Origin: Alkalicoccus luteus
GTDB taxonomy: Bacteria > Bacillota > Bacilli > Bacillales > Salisediminibacteriaceae
Direction: 5' to 3' (one strand)
Assembly (NCBI GenBank): GCA_052061695.1
Contig: JBPZEY010000009.1
DNA: 64,000 nucleotides
Both the position numbers and the translations under genes were made by a program. Positions 34,188 to 42,669 of the stretch are shown one piece after another (the first letter of the stretch is position 1; each line of letters opens with the position of its first letter). The notes beneath the pieces were generated by a model, which saw nothing but the letters and a program-made list of their open reading frames with translations, searched no databases and was not told the origin of the DNA.

Positions 34188-34733
34188 TTATGCAAGCTCA
34201 TTTAAAATCTGTTCAATAGAGGCGTGGTCATCCGGGCTTTTGTCGAGATGGTACCATTCCAGCGCCCCTGACTCTGAGTAGATCCACGTCCCGCCCTGAA
34301 GATAGACATCCTGCGTTTTCATGGAGTATAGCGCAACAGCCCGCTGCGCTTTATCACGCGGCAGAAAGGAATCGATTTTTCCTGCGGCAGCAGCGAGCGC
34401 TGCCATAAGAAGAAGCTTCGCTTTATTCATGGTGATATGACCCATTGCTTTATATAGGCTCCTGTCCCGATCTCCGTAAAATGGAAACGGATAAGGGCCA
34501 AATTCTTTCAGGAATCGTTTTATCAACCTGCCGGAAGAAGGCACGATAATTTTCAGATCGGCTCCTTTTTGTTCAATTTCATGATAATTCCTGCGCAACT
34601 GCGCAAGATGACGCTGACAGATTGGTCAGCCAAGATGGCGGACAAATACGATGACCGTTTTGTTTCCTGCTGTCAGCTGGTTATAAGGAATGCGTTCCAG
34701 CTGCGGTGTTTCTACCTTGTATACCTGCTTCAT
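34188..34733 (-). CDS. Putative selenoprotein: AhpC/TSA-type SelL-like redox protein with in-frame UGA
   Basis: Read through one TGA at 34628-34626, a 181-aa thioredoxin-fold protein of the AhpC/TSA-like peroxiredoxin group appears. The beta strand TVIVFVRHLG leads straight into TGA-PIC, so codon 36 sits where relatives have the first Cys of a GCPxC active site, giving a UxxC motif. After the TGA the same frame stays open for 145 codons with normal content (LKIIVPSSGRLIKRF, PYPFPFYGDRDRSLYKAMG). A hairpin fitting bacterial SECIS rules starts 18 bases after the TGA. The ATG at 34733 follows GGGAG. Without readthrough, the gene would be split into a 35-residue peptide and an unanchored C-terminal part. 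Selenocysteine is my preferred reading; a plain nonsense mutation is the alternative. No sel genes lie in this window. Confidence 0.72.
34590..34607 (-). promoter_or_regulatory. Candidate bacterial SECIS hairpin
   Basis: Minus strand CTTGCGC-AGTT-GCGCAGG: a 7-bp stem (one G-T pair) with a four-base loop that has G at its second position. The loop begins 25 bases after the TGA. Bacterial SECIS models, as I recall them, require a stem loop with a G among the first two loop bases and a 16-37 base UGA-to-loop distance; this fits. Confidence 0.6.
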
Positions 34734-34802
34734 ATTCTCCCATCCTTTCTGCAATTGCTTTCTTCTTCCATATACCCTGCTGCTTTTGCCAAAACACTCC
34801 TT

Positions 34803-34831
34803 TTGACAAATCACACCCTGCAGGCTAGAAT
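34803..34831 (+). promoter_or_regulatory. SigA promoter of the YeeE/YedE gene
   Basis: TTGACA, exactly 17 bases, TAGAAT, 45 bases before the start codon, in the region shared with the divergent putative selenoprotein gene. Confidence 0.85.
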
Positions 34832-34876
34832 AGCTTGGTAATCCTGATAATTTGACTATGAATAGGAGGATTAGTG

Positions 34877-36136
34877 ATGGCATCGACAACATACGTGCAT
34901 GCAACTGGTGCACAGGAGGACGTGGAGAAGCGAGATTCCAACGCACTGAACCCTCCCCAAATGAAACTCATATACGGGGCATTAGCTGTAACGGCAGTGC
35001 TGCTGATTTATTTACTGCAGACTCAGGAAGCTATGCACCCGATTCTGCTGTTAATTGGGCTATTGCTAGGCTATACGCTTTTCCATGCCAGGTTTGGATT
35101 CACCTCGGCGTTCCGACGATTTATGTCGGTCGGAAACGGTCAGGCCATTCGCTCCCATATGGTTATGCTGGCAGTGGCGGTAACCTTGTTTGCGCCGATT
35201 CTCGCCTTCGGATTTTCCTTTTTCGGCACTGGCGTCAGCGGGTACGTCTTCCCGATCGGTACGAGCTTAATTGTTGGCTCTTTTTTGTTCGGAATCGGTA
35301 TGCAGCTGGGTGGCGGGTGCGCATCCGGCACACTCTTTGCTGTAGGCGGCGGGCGGACCGTCATGTTTATTACGCTGCTGTTCTTTATTATCGGGTCCGT
35401 TATTGGCGCGGCCCACCTGCCATTCTGGACAGATGATATGCCAAACGGCCAGGCTATCTCTCTGGCCGAAACAACCGGTCTGGGATATGGCGGGGCGTGG
35501 CTGGTGTCGATCGCCCTGTTTGGCCTTATTGCATGGATCACGCTCGTAGTAGAGCGGAAGCGAAAAGCTCCAAAGATGGCGCCTGTACCAACAACTTCCG
35601 GATGGAAGCGCGTGTTCCGCGGTTCCTGGCCTCTTTTCGCTGCCGCTATTGCTCTGGCTGTATTAAATGCACTTACACTGATGACTCGAGGTGAGCCATG
35701 GGGCGTGACGTTTGCCTTTGCTCTATGGGGTTCACAGGCAGCTGAATTAATAGGGATCAATGTGTCAGCCTGGGATTTCTGGCAGGGCGAGAATGCGGCG
35801 GCACTTGAAGCTTCAATCTTTGCAGATACAACAACAGTGCTTAATTTCGGCGTTATTTTAGGCGCATTTATGGCGTCGGCTGCAGGCGGACTGTTCCGCT
35901 TCACCGGCATCAAACCAGGGAATGTTGCCGCCGCCGTCATAGGCGGTCTGATGATGGGCTACGGCGCCCGGCTTGCGTTTGGCTGCAACATCGGTGCCTA
36001 CTTCGGTGGTATTGCCTCATTCAGCCTGCACGGCTATATTTGGGCAGTGATGGCGCTCGCAGGTACTTTCCTGGCGCTCTATTTAAGGCCGTTATTCGGT
36101 CTTTCCGTGCCGAAGTCGAAGGACACGTTCTGCTGA
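34877..36136 (+). CDS. YeeE/YedE family membrane transporter
   Basis: 419 aa with about ten membrane helices. It has the paired family signatures in its two halves: GGGCASGTLFAVGGG near 150 and LAFGCNIGAYFGGIASFS near 370, whose cysteines are conserved in YeeE/YedE proteins. Members take up thiosulfate (TsuA), and a subgroup is linked by annotation to selenium metabolism. The N-terminal 30 residues are an unusual soluble extension. AGGAGG lies 7 bases before the ATG at 34877. It is divergent from a candidate selenocysteine redox protein, which makes a selenium or reactive-sulfur role attractive, but the substrate cannot be read from sequence. No TusA-like partner is adjacent. Confidence 0.88.
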   Translation: MASTTYVHATGAQEDVEKRDSNALNPPQMKLIYGALAVTAVLLIYLLQTQEAMHPILLLIGLLLGYTLFHARFGFTSAFRRFMSVGNGQAIRSHMVMLAVAVTLFAPILAFGFSFFGTGVSGYVFPIGTSLIVGSFLFGIGMQLGGGCASGTLFAVGGGRTVMFITLLFFIIGSVIGAAHLPFWTDDMPNGQAISLAETTGLGYGGAWLVSIALFGLIAWITLVVERKRKAPKMAPVPTTSGWKRVFRGSWPLFAAAIALAVLNALTLMTRGEPWGVTFAFALWGSQAAELIGINVSAWDFWQGENAAALEASIFADTTTVLNFGVILGAFMASAAGGLFRFTGIKPGNVAAAVIGGLMMGYGARLAFGCNIGAYFGGIASFSLHGYIWAVMALAGTFLALYLRPLFGLSVPKSKDTFC

Positions 36137-36157
36137 TCAGAAAAAGAAACGACGAAT

Positions 36158-36194
36158 AGAGCCGGTGATCCTGATAAATTGGATCGCCGGCTCT
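36158..36194 (+). terminator. Terminator after the YeeE/YedE gene
   Basis: Fourteen-base arms AGAGCCGGTGATCC / GGATCGCCGGCTCT with one mismatch, loop TGATAAATT, then TT. Strong hairpin, short T tract. Confidence 0.75.
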
Positions 36195-36343
36195 TTAAGC
36201 TGTAAAACGTACAGGAGCTCCCTTCCTGATCCGGAAACCAGCATGTTTCTAAGCACTTTCTAAAATGAGGCCGCTGCAGGGCCAGACGTTGATGAAAGCG
36301 GAGCACTTATCCGGGAAGTTGTTCGTATCTGCCTCTAAATAAA

Positions 36344-36368
36344 GAAAAAACCGCAGTGAATGCGGTTC
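36344..36368 (-). terminator. Terminator of the ECF sigma operon
   Basis: Minus strand stem AACCGCA / TGCGGTT, loop TTCAC, then TTTTTTC. It follows the small membrane protein gene. Nothing else is seen between 36195 and this hairpin. Confidence 0.85.
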
Positions 36369-36374
36369 TTTCGA

Positions 36375-36530
36375 TCAGGAAGGCCCTTCCCGACTGCGGT
36401 GTTTTTTGATTTTGAGAAGATCTTTTGCATCTACCTGCCTGTTCAGTCTGGCTCTGTAGAGGAGCCAGGATACGCCAGCGATCAGAAGCAGGATCACTGC
36501 TGTAAGGATTAAAAATACGGGCAGATACAT
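36375..36530 (-). CDS. Small single-pass membrane protein (51 aa)
   Basis: Begins MYLPVFLILTAVILLLIAG, one hydrophobic helix, followed by a short basic tail (YRARLNRQVDAKDLLKIKKH). AAAGGAGGGAG stands 8 bases before the ATG, an excellent ribosome site, so I regard it as real. It lies 26 bases after the anti-sigma factor gene and before the operon terminator, so it is probably co-expressed with the ECF sigma system. I do not recognise a family; a membrane helper of the anti-sigma factor or a target of the regulon are both possible. Confidence 0.75.
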   Translation of the reverse strand: MYLPVFLILTAVILLLIAGVSWLLYRARLNRQVDAKDLLKIKKHRSREGPS

Positions 36531-36556
36531 GGTGCTCTCCCTCCTTTAGTTACAGT

Positions 36557-37393
36557 TTATTGGGAAGCGAGCAGGATTTCTCCTTCCGGCTGCAGACTGT
36601 TTGGCTGCGGCTCCAGACTGATCGCAATTTGATCAATCTGCGTATCCTCCATATCCGTCAGTCTGTAGGTTACAGCTCCGTTCCCGTTCTCGTCAATCGT
36701 AAAACTGCCTGCCGGAACCGGCGTTTCTCCTTCGATTACCCAGGCCTGAAACGCTTCGGTGCCTTCCAGCTGCGGCATATTGGACACTTGAATAACTAAA
36801 TCAATATGTCCGTTCTCTGAAATGATCGTGGCTGATCCTTCTCCCTGAAAGCCCTCGCCAGCTGGGCTCAGAGCCGAAGCAAGCAGCACATCCGATACCC
36901 CGTCTTGCTCCTCCAACTGTGCAGCCAGTTCCTCGTAATCCGCTTCAAGCAGATCACGCTCAAAGACGAGTTCCTGCCGCTCTTCTTCTAATAGGGAGGT
37001 CTCTTCGGCAAGCTGCTGCCGGTCATTCGCTTGAAATATATTTCCGGATACAGAAAGGAGAAGCGCAGCCGCTGTTAATCCCAGTGCCCATACGGGGATT
37101 CCACGCTTCTTCTTCATTTTTTCTTCTAATTCCGCCGGCTGTTTTCCTGGCGGAGGCATTTCTTCCTTCGTTTCTTCTTCAAAAACCGTCCCAAGAATTC
37201 GATCTTTCATTCCCTCCGGCGGTTCGGCAGCTGCACTCATGAACGGAAGCTCTCCGGCTAATTCTTCCCATTCCTGAAGCTCTTCTCTGCATGATGCGCA
37301 GGTCTCCAGATGCTGCTCAAAATCGCGGCGCTCCTGCTCATTCATTTCTCTGTTGAAGTAATCAATCAGCTGATGACATTCTGTGCTGCTCAC
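36557..37393 (-). CDS. Anti-sigma factor, RskA type with zinc-binding N-terminus
   Basis: 278 aa. The cytoplasmic N-terminus carries a zinc anti-sigma motif (HxxxCxxC: HLETCASC near 35). A single membrane helix lies near 100-120 (VWALGLTAAALLLSVSG), followed by an extracytoplasmic coiled coil and an RskA-type domain (EAFQAWVIEGETPVPAGSF, TIDENGNGAVTYRL). It holds the co-encoded ECF sigma factor inactive at the membrane. I choose the GTG at 37393, which overlaps the sigma gene stop (GTGA) behind GAGGGGGG; a TTG at 37399 is also open. The signal it senses is unknown. Confidence 0.85.
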   Translation of the reverse strand: MSSTECHQLIDYFNREMNEQERRDFEQHLETCASCREELQEWEELAGELPFMSAAAEPPEGMKDRILGTVFEEETKEEMPPPGKQPAELEEKMKKKRGIPVWALGLTAAALLLSVSGNIFQANDRQQLAEETSLLEEERQELVFERDLLEADYEELAAQLEEQDGVSDVLLASALSPAGEGFQGEGSATIISENGHIDLVIQVSNMPQLEGTEAFQAWVIEGETPVPAGSFTIDENGNGAVTYRLTDMEDTQIDQIAISLEPQPNSLQPEGEILLASQ

Positions 37394-37950
37394 TGCCAAT
37401 CCCCCCTCTCCTCATAAAGCTCCTGTTTCAAATGTTTTAGCGCCAGTCTGATACGTCCTTTCACTGTTCCAAGCGGAATCCCTGCCGATTCCGCAATTCG
37501 CTTGTGTGAATAGCCTTTAAAGTAAAACAGCTCAATGATCACCCGCTGTTCACTTTTCAGTTTTTTCATGGCTTCTTTAATCGTTTCCCGCCTTTGTTTC
37601 CATTCGACCAGGTCATCGACGCCCGGCCCCGCATCTGCTGTTTCTGCTTCCGTATGCATTTCTTCAGCGGCAGTCCGTGTATGCTTGCGTATATAATCAA
37701 TCGCCGTATTACGCGTCACGGTAAGCAGCCAGGAGGAAAACCTCCCCTTGTCCGTGTGATACACGCCTTTGCCGCGCCATAGCTTAATCATGACTTCCTG
37801 CACGATTTCTTCAGCGGCGCTTCTATCCTGAACCATCTTATAAGCAAATGAGAACAGCAGCTTTGCATATTTGTCATATAACTCTTCCATAGCCTGCTTA
37901 TCCTTCTTTTTGAGTCTTTCATAAAGAGCCGCATCTTCCTGATTTCCCAT
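37390..37950 (-). CDS. ECF-type RNA polymerase sigma factor (SigK-like)
   Basis: 186 aa with region 2 (ELYDKYAKLLFSFAYKMVQDRSAAEEIVQEVMIKLWRG-type block at about 20-60, including the FSSWLLTVTRNTAIDYIRK core-binding part) and region 4 (LKSEQRVIIELFYFKGYSHKRIAESAGIPLGTVKGRIRLAL) with its helix-turn-helix. Both halves fit the group paired with RskA-like anti-sigma factors. The ATG at 37950 follows GGAGGG. Its target promoter sequence cannot be stated from here. Confidence 0.93.
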   Translation of the reverse strand: MGNQEDAALYERLKKKDKQAMEELYDKYAKLLFSFAYKMVQDRSAAEEIVQEVMIKLWRGKGVYHTDKGRFSSWLLTVTRNTAIDYIRKHTRTAAEEMHTEAETADAGPGVDDLVEWKQRRETIKEAMKKLKSEQRVIIELFYFKGYSHKRIAESAGIPLGTVKGRIRLALKHLKQELYEERGDWQ

Positions 37951-38013
37951 TTCACCCTCCTTCCGGCAGAAACAGCACCTCTGCCTATAAAACGAAAAAA
38001 ATACCGGTTTGGA

Positions 38014-39468
38014 TCATTTATTGCCTGGTCGTGCGGGCAGAGATTGTGTCCACAAAAATGAACGCTCAAATAAGGATGCTGTTTGAAGCAGCAGGTCCTC
38101 ACGACCTTTTGCCGCCATCACCTGGATGCCCAGCGGCATGCCTCTGTCAGATCCTGCCGGAATGGATATAGCAGGCTGTCCGCTCAAGTTCGCCAGCTGC
38201 GTAAAAGGCGTGTAGCACAAGCTAGGCTCAAACATTTCTTCAATGAGCTCCAACCTGTCGCCCCCGTGAAGCATCCGTTCCCGCATACGTTCTTCTTCTT
38301 CCGTTGTTTTCGTGAGCTCACCTGTTAATGGTGCGCGCGAAGCAGTCGCCGGCGTTATGTACAAATCAAACGTATCGTGAAAATCCTGCATTCGGGCTGC
38401 GGTCTCATCCCAGCTTTTAAGGCTGTTTGAATAAGCTGCCGCATCTACGTAACGGCCAGCTTCCTGCAGCATCCACGATTCAAGCTCAAGCCCGCTGCCG
38501 TCCACTGATAACCCAGCCTGCTCCAGCTGCTGAACCACCGATCTCATTTCTCCGGCGTTCATCGTATAATAGTTTCTCATCAGTGAGCGGCCGTCTATGT
38601 CCGGCTGCTGTTCCTCTGCGGCGTGACCTTGTTCTTCCAGGAATGAAACGGCACGGCGGACAGACTCCTGAGCTTCAAATGAGACGGTCGTTCCGACAGG
38701 AGAATCAAGCGAGAAAGCGATTCGCATGCTTTTAGCCGGATCCCGTAAGGCGAAAGCAGCTTCCGGCAATGTTGGCCAAGGAAAAGCGGCTTCCGGCTGA
38801 AATGTCTGTGAAGCTTGCAACAGTGAAGCACAGTCCCGCACGGTTCGTGTTAAAACAAAATCGATCGCCGCTCCCTGCCACTGTCTTCCGGCTCCTGGTC
38901 CTACGGGTGTCCTTCCGCGCGTCGGCTTTAAACCGACCAACCCCGAAAACGAGGCTGGAATACGGATAGAACCGCCTCCGTCACTCGCACCAGCAGCGGG
39001 AACCATCCCTGCTGCAACAGCGGCGGCTGCACCCCCGCTCGATCCGCCGGGACTTCTGTTCGTATCATGCGGATTGCGGGTCGCCCCAAACGTTTTTGGT
39101 TCTGTAATGTTTTTCAGCCCGAACTCCGGCGTATTAGTCTGACCGATGATACGCAGCCCTGCCTGCCTCCACTTCCGCACCAGATGTGAATCTGCTGCAG
39201 CTGGAGCAGTTAACAGCTTCGAACCAGCTGACAAACGTACTCCTTTTATTGCCTGGGAAATATCTTTGACAACGAACGGAACCCCGGCAAACGGCCCGTC
39301 CTGCTCCACGTCCGGCTGCACCCTACGAACGATTGCGTTCAACAGCGGATTCCACTGCTGGATCGTCTTTTCAGCAGCGGCCTGCACCTCTGCTGTCCGC
39401 ACGTCTCCGCTTTTCAGCCCTGCTGCCAAAGCGGTTGCATCCATGTTGCGGTATTCATCCACTCTCAT
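38014..39468 (-). CDS. Amidase-signature family hydrolase
   Basis: 484 aa. It has the Ser-cisSer-Lys triad regions: Lys in FAGVPFVVKDIS, the Gly/Ser-rich SPGGSSGGAAAAVAAG and the nucleophile region ASDGGGSIRIPASFSGLVGLKPTRG. Family members hydrolyse carboxamides; the substrate here is unknown. It lacks GatB/GatC neighbours, so it is not the glutamyl-tRNA amidotransferase A subunit. I choose the ATG at 39468 with GAAAGGA 10 bases upstream; the GTG at 39477 has no room for a ribosome site. It stands alone between the ECF sigma gene and the thiazole operon. Confidence 0.88.
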   Translation of the reverse strand: MRVDEYRNMDATALAAGLKSGDVRTAEVQAAAEKTIQQWNPLLNAIVRRVQPDVEQDGPFAGVPFVVKDISQAIKGVRLSAGSKLLTAPAAADSHLVRKWRQAGLRIIGQTNTPEFGLKNITEPKTFGATRNPHDTNRSPGGSSGGAAAAVAAGMVPAAGASDGGGSIRIPASFSGLVGLKPTRGRTPVGPGAGRQWQGAAIDFVLTRTVRDCASLLQASQTFQPEAAFPWPTLPEAAFALRDPAKSMRIAFSLDSPVGTTVSFEAQESVRRAVSFLEEQGHAAEEQQPDIDGRSLMRNYYTMNAGEMRSVVQQLEQAGLSVDGSGLELESWMLQEAGRYVDAAAYSNSLKSWDETAARMQDFHDTFDLYITPATASRAPLTGELTKTTEEEERMRERMLHGGDRLELIEEMFEPSLCYTPFTQLANLSGQPAISIPAGSDRGMPLGIQVMAAKGREDLLLQTASLFERSFLWTQSLPARPGNK

Positions 39469-39567
39469 CGTGTGCACGTCCTTTCTCTGCTTACTATCAT
39501 ACCTGAAGTCCTCTCGTGATACGACTGATTTGCGGCTTTATTAGACAGATCTTCCACCTGCAGCATT

Positions 39568-39608
39568 AAAAAAGCTGCCCGTCCGGATTTAGCGGACTAG
39601 GCAGCTTT
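39568..39608 (-). terminator. Terminator of the thiazole operon
   Basis: Minus strand stem AAAGCTGCC...GTCCG / CCGGAC...GGCAGCTTT followed by a T run, starting directly after the thiF stop. Confidence 0.9.
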
Positions 39609-39610
39609 CC

Positions 39611-40645
39611 TCACTCTATTTCCTGCGTCAGCGTCTGACGCTCCATGCAGACATGATACAATCGTTCAGCTTCTTGTTTATCAGCAGTTCCATGAATGAG
39701 TGCACGACCGTCTGCGAACACCATCATCCGCCTGTCTTTAATCAGCAGCTCAGTAAAGGCGCCCACCTCTCTGACTGCTTTAGCTTCCCTTACAGACCGG
39801 CGCAGCTGATACGAAAGACCCACTGGACGAACCTGAACTGTGTTTCTTCCGCAGAGCGTCATGACCGCGAGCCCATTTTCCATCCGGCTTAAGGCTGGAT
39901 AAGTTGGACTGTTCCCGCATGAGGAGCAGGATTCCTGTTTCATCTGGCTTACTTGGAACGTCCGGACAGAGAAATCGATCAACTCCGCCTGAAGCAGGCC
40001 GTTTCTCCGTTTCTCTGGCTGACCTGAAAGCAGCTTCAATGCTTCTGCTGTCTGCAGTCCGGCTGTAATTTGTACAGCAGGTCCGAGCACACCTGCCGTT
40101 TCACAGGACTCCGTTTCCTGATCGCTTTCACCGAATAAACAGCGCAGACAAGGTGCCTCCTCACCGGGCAGAACGGTATACGACATACAGCGGTCGGCCA
40201 AAGCGCCGCCGTAAATTAGGGGAATGCGATGCTTCAGCGCAAAATCATTAAGCAGCAGCCTCGTTTCAAAATTATCAAGACCGTCCATGATCAAGGAAAC
40301 GTCTTGGAAGGATTCCACTACTGCTGGCGTAAGTTCAGCTGTGTACGCCTCTACCTGAACCGAGCTGTTTACTTGCTGGAGCCGTTCGAGCGCGGCTTCT
40401 GCTTTAGGACGGCTTTGTTCCACATCCCATTCCGTATAGAGCTGCTGGCGCTGCAGATTGGTGAGCTCCACTATATCCCGGTCAATCAAACTGAGCCGGC
40501 CGACACCGGCTCTGCAAAGACTTTCCGCGATACTGCTTCCGAGCGCTCCGACGCCGGCTATCAGCACGTGGCTGTCCTGAATCTGCTTCTGTGCACTCCC
40601 GCCGAATCCCGGAACACGCATTTGTCTGGCATAGCGCTCCATCAC
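39611..40645 (-). CDS. thiF: ThiF/MoeB/HesA family adenylyltransferase
   Basis: 344 aa E1-like enzyme that adenylates the C-terminal glycine of ThiS so that it can be loaded with sulfur. The nucleotide loop is HVLIAGVGALGSSIAESLCRAGVG, with DRDIVELTNLQRQQLY, the Asp-containing LIMDGLDNFETRLLLND, and CXXC zinc pairs (PCLRCLFG and SCSSCGN). It overlaps thiG by 4 bases. Position in a thi operon favours ThiF over MoeB. Confidence 0.92.
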   Translation of the reverse strand: MMERYARQMRVPGFGGSAQKQIQDSHVLIAGVGALGSSIAESLCRAGVGRLSLIDRDIVELTNLQRQQLYTEWDVEQSRPKAEAALERLQQVNSSVQVEAYTAELTPAVVESFQDVSLIMDGLDNFETRLLLNDFALKHRIPLIYGGALADRCMSYTVLPGEEAPCLRCLFGESDQETESCETAGVLGPAVQITAGLQTAEALKLLSGQPEKRRNGLLQAELIDFSVRTFQVSQMKQESCSSCGNSPTYPALSRMENGLAVMTLCGRNTVQVRPVGLSYQLRRSVREAKAVREVGAFTELLIKDRRMMVFADGRALIHGTADKQEAERLYHVCMERQTLTQEIE

Positions 40646-41409
40646 GATTTCCGGCTCATTCCTGCAGCAGGACTGCTTGCTGATGCTGATGATGCTTTTG
40701 CGATTCGCCCTGCTTCAAAGCCGGCTCTGCCTGCCTCACATGCACGTCGGACAGCTTCTGCCATTTTCGCAGGATCTTCTGCCCCGGCTACCGCTGAATT
40801 GAGCAGCACTCCGTCTGCGCCGAGCTCCATTGCTAAACAGACATCAGCTGCCCCGCCCAGTCCTGCGTCCACAATAACAGGACAGTCGAGCTCTTCTGTA
40901 ATTATTTTTAAGTTATACGGATTTAAAATACCAAGTCCGGAGCCGATCGGGGAGGCTGCCGGCATCACAGCATGGCACCCAAGGGCTTCCAGACGTTTTG
41001 CAAGCACGATATCATCTGACGTGTAGGCGAGCACGGTAAAGCCCTTTTGCAGAAGCGCTTCAGACGCCTTCATTGTTTCAATCGGATCCGGCATCAGCGT
41101 CCGGCTGCAGCCGATCACCTCTACCTTTACCATGTCACAAAGTCCTGCTGCACGAGCGAGTTCTGCTGTCCGGACCGCTTCTTCTGCTGTAGAGGCTCCA
41201 GCTGTATTGGGAAGCATATGATACTTGTCAAGGTCCAAGCCGGCAAATACGTCCTGATCTGCCGTCTCCAAATCAATGCGCCTCACTGCGAACGTAAGCA
41301 CTTCGGTTCCGGAAGCGGTTACTGCCGCTTGCTGTTCTTCTGTATTGCGGTATTTACCTGTTCCGAGCATCAGCCGTGACTGAAGCTGATAGTTTCCTAC
41401 TTGAAGCAT
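40642..41409 (-). CDS. thiG: Thiazole synthase
   Basis: 255 aa TIM-barrel enzyme that makes the thiazole phosphate from DXP, dehydroglycine and ThiS thiocarboxylate. Typical blocks: SRLMLGTGKY, TFAVRRIDLE, the catalytic-lysine strand DMVKVEVIG, and PVIVDAGLGGAADVCLAMELGADGVLLNSAVAGAEDP. It is separated from thiS by 3 bases. Confidence 0.96.
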   Translation of the reverse strand: MLQVGNYQLQSRLMLGTGKYRNTEEQQAAVTASGTEVLTFAVRRIDLETADQDVFAGLDLDKYHMLPNTAGASTAEEAVRTAELARAAGLCDMVKVEVIGCSRTLMPDPIETMKASEALLQKGFTVLAYTSDDIVLAKRLEALGCHAVMPAASPIGSGLGILNPYNLKIITEELDCPVIVDAGLGGAADVCLAMELGADGVLLNSAVAGAEDPAKMAEAVRRACEAGRAGFEAGRIAKASSASASSPAAGMSRKS

Positions 41410-41412
41410 GCG

Positions 41413-41616
41413 TCATCCTCCTCCTACAAAATGTACGATTTCCAGCTGATCTCCATCTCTAACCGGCTGGCTTTCCCACTCGTCTCTCCGCAAAATAGTT
41501 CCGTTTTGTTCAACCGCCGTGCGCTTTCCGTTTACTTCAAGTGACGCGAGCACATCAGCTATCGTTTCCGTCTCTTTTGTCAGCTCTTTCGTTTTCCCGT
41601 TTACGATCACGTTCAT
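41413..41616 (-). CDS. thiS: Sulfur carrier protein ThiS
   Basis: 67 aa ubiquitin-like protein ending in VHFVGGG, so the Gly-Gly tail needed for thiocarboxylation is present. It starts MNVIVNGKTKELTKETETIAD and keeps the RxEWxxxxVxDGDxLEIV pattern. It passes sulfur to ThiG. Confidence 0.96.
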   Translation of the reverse strand: MNVIVNGKTKELTKETETIADVLASLEVNGKRTAVEQNGTILRRDEWESQPVRDGDQLEIVHFVGGG

Positions 41617-41619
41617 CTG

Positions 41620-42669
41620 TTAGTCTCCTTCCGGATTGAATGGCTGCAGTGCTTCGGGCACCCGTCCAGAGCTGCACGCTTCTGCCAGCAGCTTTCCCGT
41701 GTAGCCTGAAAACAAAATTCCATTGCGGTAATGGCCGGTGTTCACATAAAGACCGGCAGCTAATCGACCAATGGCGGGTCTTCCGCGAACACTTTTCGGC
41801 CTCACGCCAGCCCACCTTTGTTTAACTGCTCCACCTGAAAGCTCCGGACAAATTCTTTCAGCTTCTTTGAGGAGCCATTCTTCGGACGCAGCGTGAACGT
41901 GCAGTGTCGTGTCATAGGGCGTTTCTGTCGCACCGCAAATAACTGATCCATCGGCTTTCGGCACGAGATAAACCGTTTCTGTAACAATCACCGTATCCAG
42001 TATGGGAGCTTCCGGCTTAAAGCGGAGGCATTCTCCTTTTACCGGAACCATTTCCGGCATTCCCGGACAAGGTGCGGGGCCTATTCCGCCAGCATAGAGT
42101 ACGTGTCGTCCGACGTATGTTTCTCCGGCAGCCGTTACGCTCCAGAGCGTATTTTCCGCCGTGATGCTTGTTGCCTGAGCAGGATAGATCACCTTCACCC
42201 CTTCTGCGTCCGCCGCTGCACGTAAGGTGTTCAAGTAAGCAGTTGCTTCCACCTGCGCTTCACTTGGAAATGAAATACCAGAAAGCGCTTGGTGAACACC
42301 CGCTAATTCCGGAGCATCTACACAAGTGAGGCCGGCCTTATCCGCATGAGCCCTCAACTCTTCCTGCCCCTGATCCGTATACGCAAGTCTCCATGCTCCT
42401 GTGTTCAATAATCCCGCCTTCACGCCTGTCTGCTTCTCTAAATCCGGGACCCAGCTCTTCAAATAATCACGTGCCGATTCAGCATAGGATCTGACGGACT
42501 CATCCGGAAGCCATTCGGTCGAAGCACCAAGCATACCAGCAGCAGCTGAAGAGGCCCCTGCCCCCGGTTTATCCCGTTCCAAAACGACTGTCTTCATCCC
42601 TTTTCGCGCGGCGTGCACGGCAGGCGCCATACCGTTGACTCCTCCACCAATTACGATCAGATCATACAT
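41620..42669 (-). CDS. thiO: Glycine oxidase ThiO
   Basis: 349 aa FAD-dependent oxidase that converts glycine to dehydroglycine for ThiG, needed in aerobes lacking ThiH. The FAD-binding start is LIVIGGGVNGMAPAVHAARKG, with GASSAAAGMLGA and the late segment GLYVNTGHYRNGILFSGYTGKLLAE typical of ThiO. It overlaps tenI by 13 bases. Confidence 0.95.
   Translation of the reverse strand: MYDLIVIGGGVNGMAPAVHAARKGMKTVVLERDKPGAGASSAAAGMLGASTEWLPDESVRSYAESARDYLKSWVPDLEKQTGVKAGLLNTGAWRLAYTDQGQEELRAHADKAGLTCVDAPELAGVHQALSGISFPSEAQVEATAYLNTLRAAADAEGVKVIYPAQATSITAENTLWSVTAAGETYVGRHVLYAGGIGPAPCPGMPEMVPVKGECLRFKPEAPILDTVIVTETVYLVPKADGSVICGATETPYDTTLHVHAASEEWLLKEAERICPELSGGAVKQRWAGVRPKSVRGRPAIGRLAAGLYVNTGHYRNGILFSGYTGKLLAEACSSGRVPEALQPFNPEGD

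Noticed and set aside
34188..34598. Separate 136-aa gene starting with TTG
   Set aside because: It has no ribosome site, lacks the N-terminal half of the thioredoxin fold and is in frame with the upstream piece; it is the 3' part of the putative selenoprotein gene.
35140..35940. 266-aa minus-strand frame inside the YeeE/YedE gene
   Set aside because: Rich in Pro, Thr and Ser with no known motif; antisense shadow of a membrane protein.
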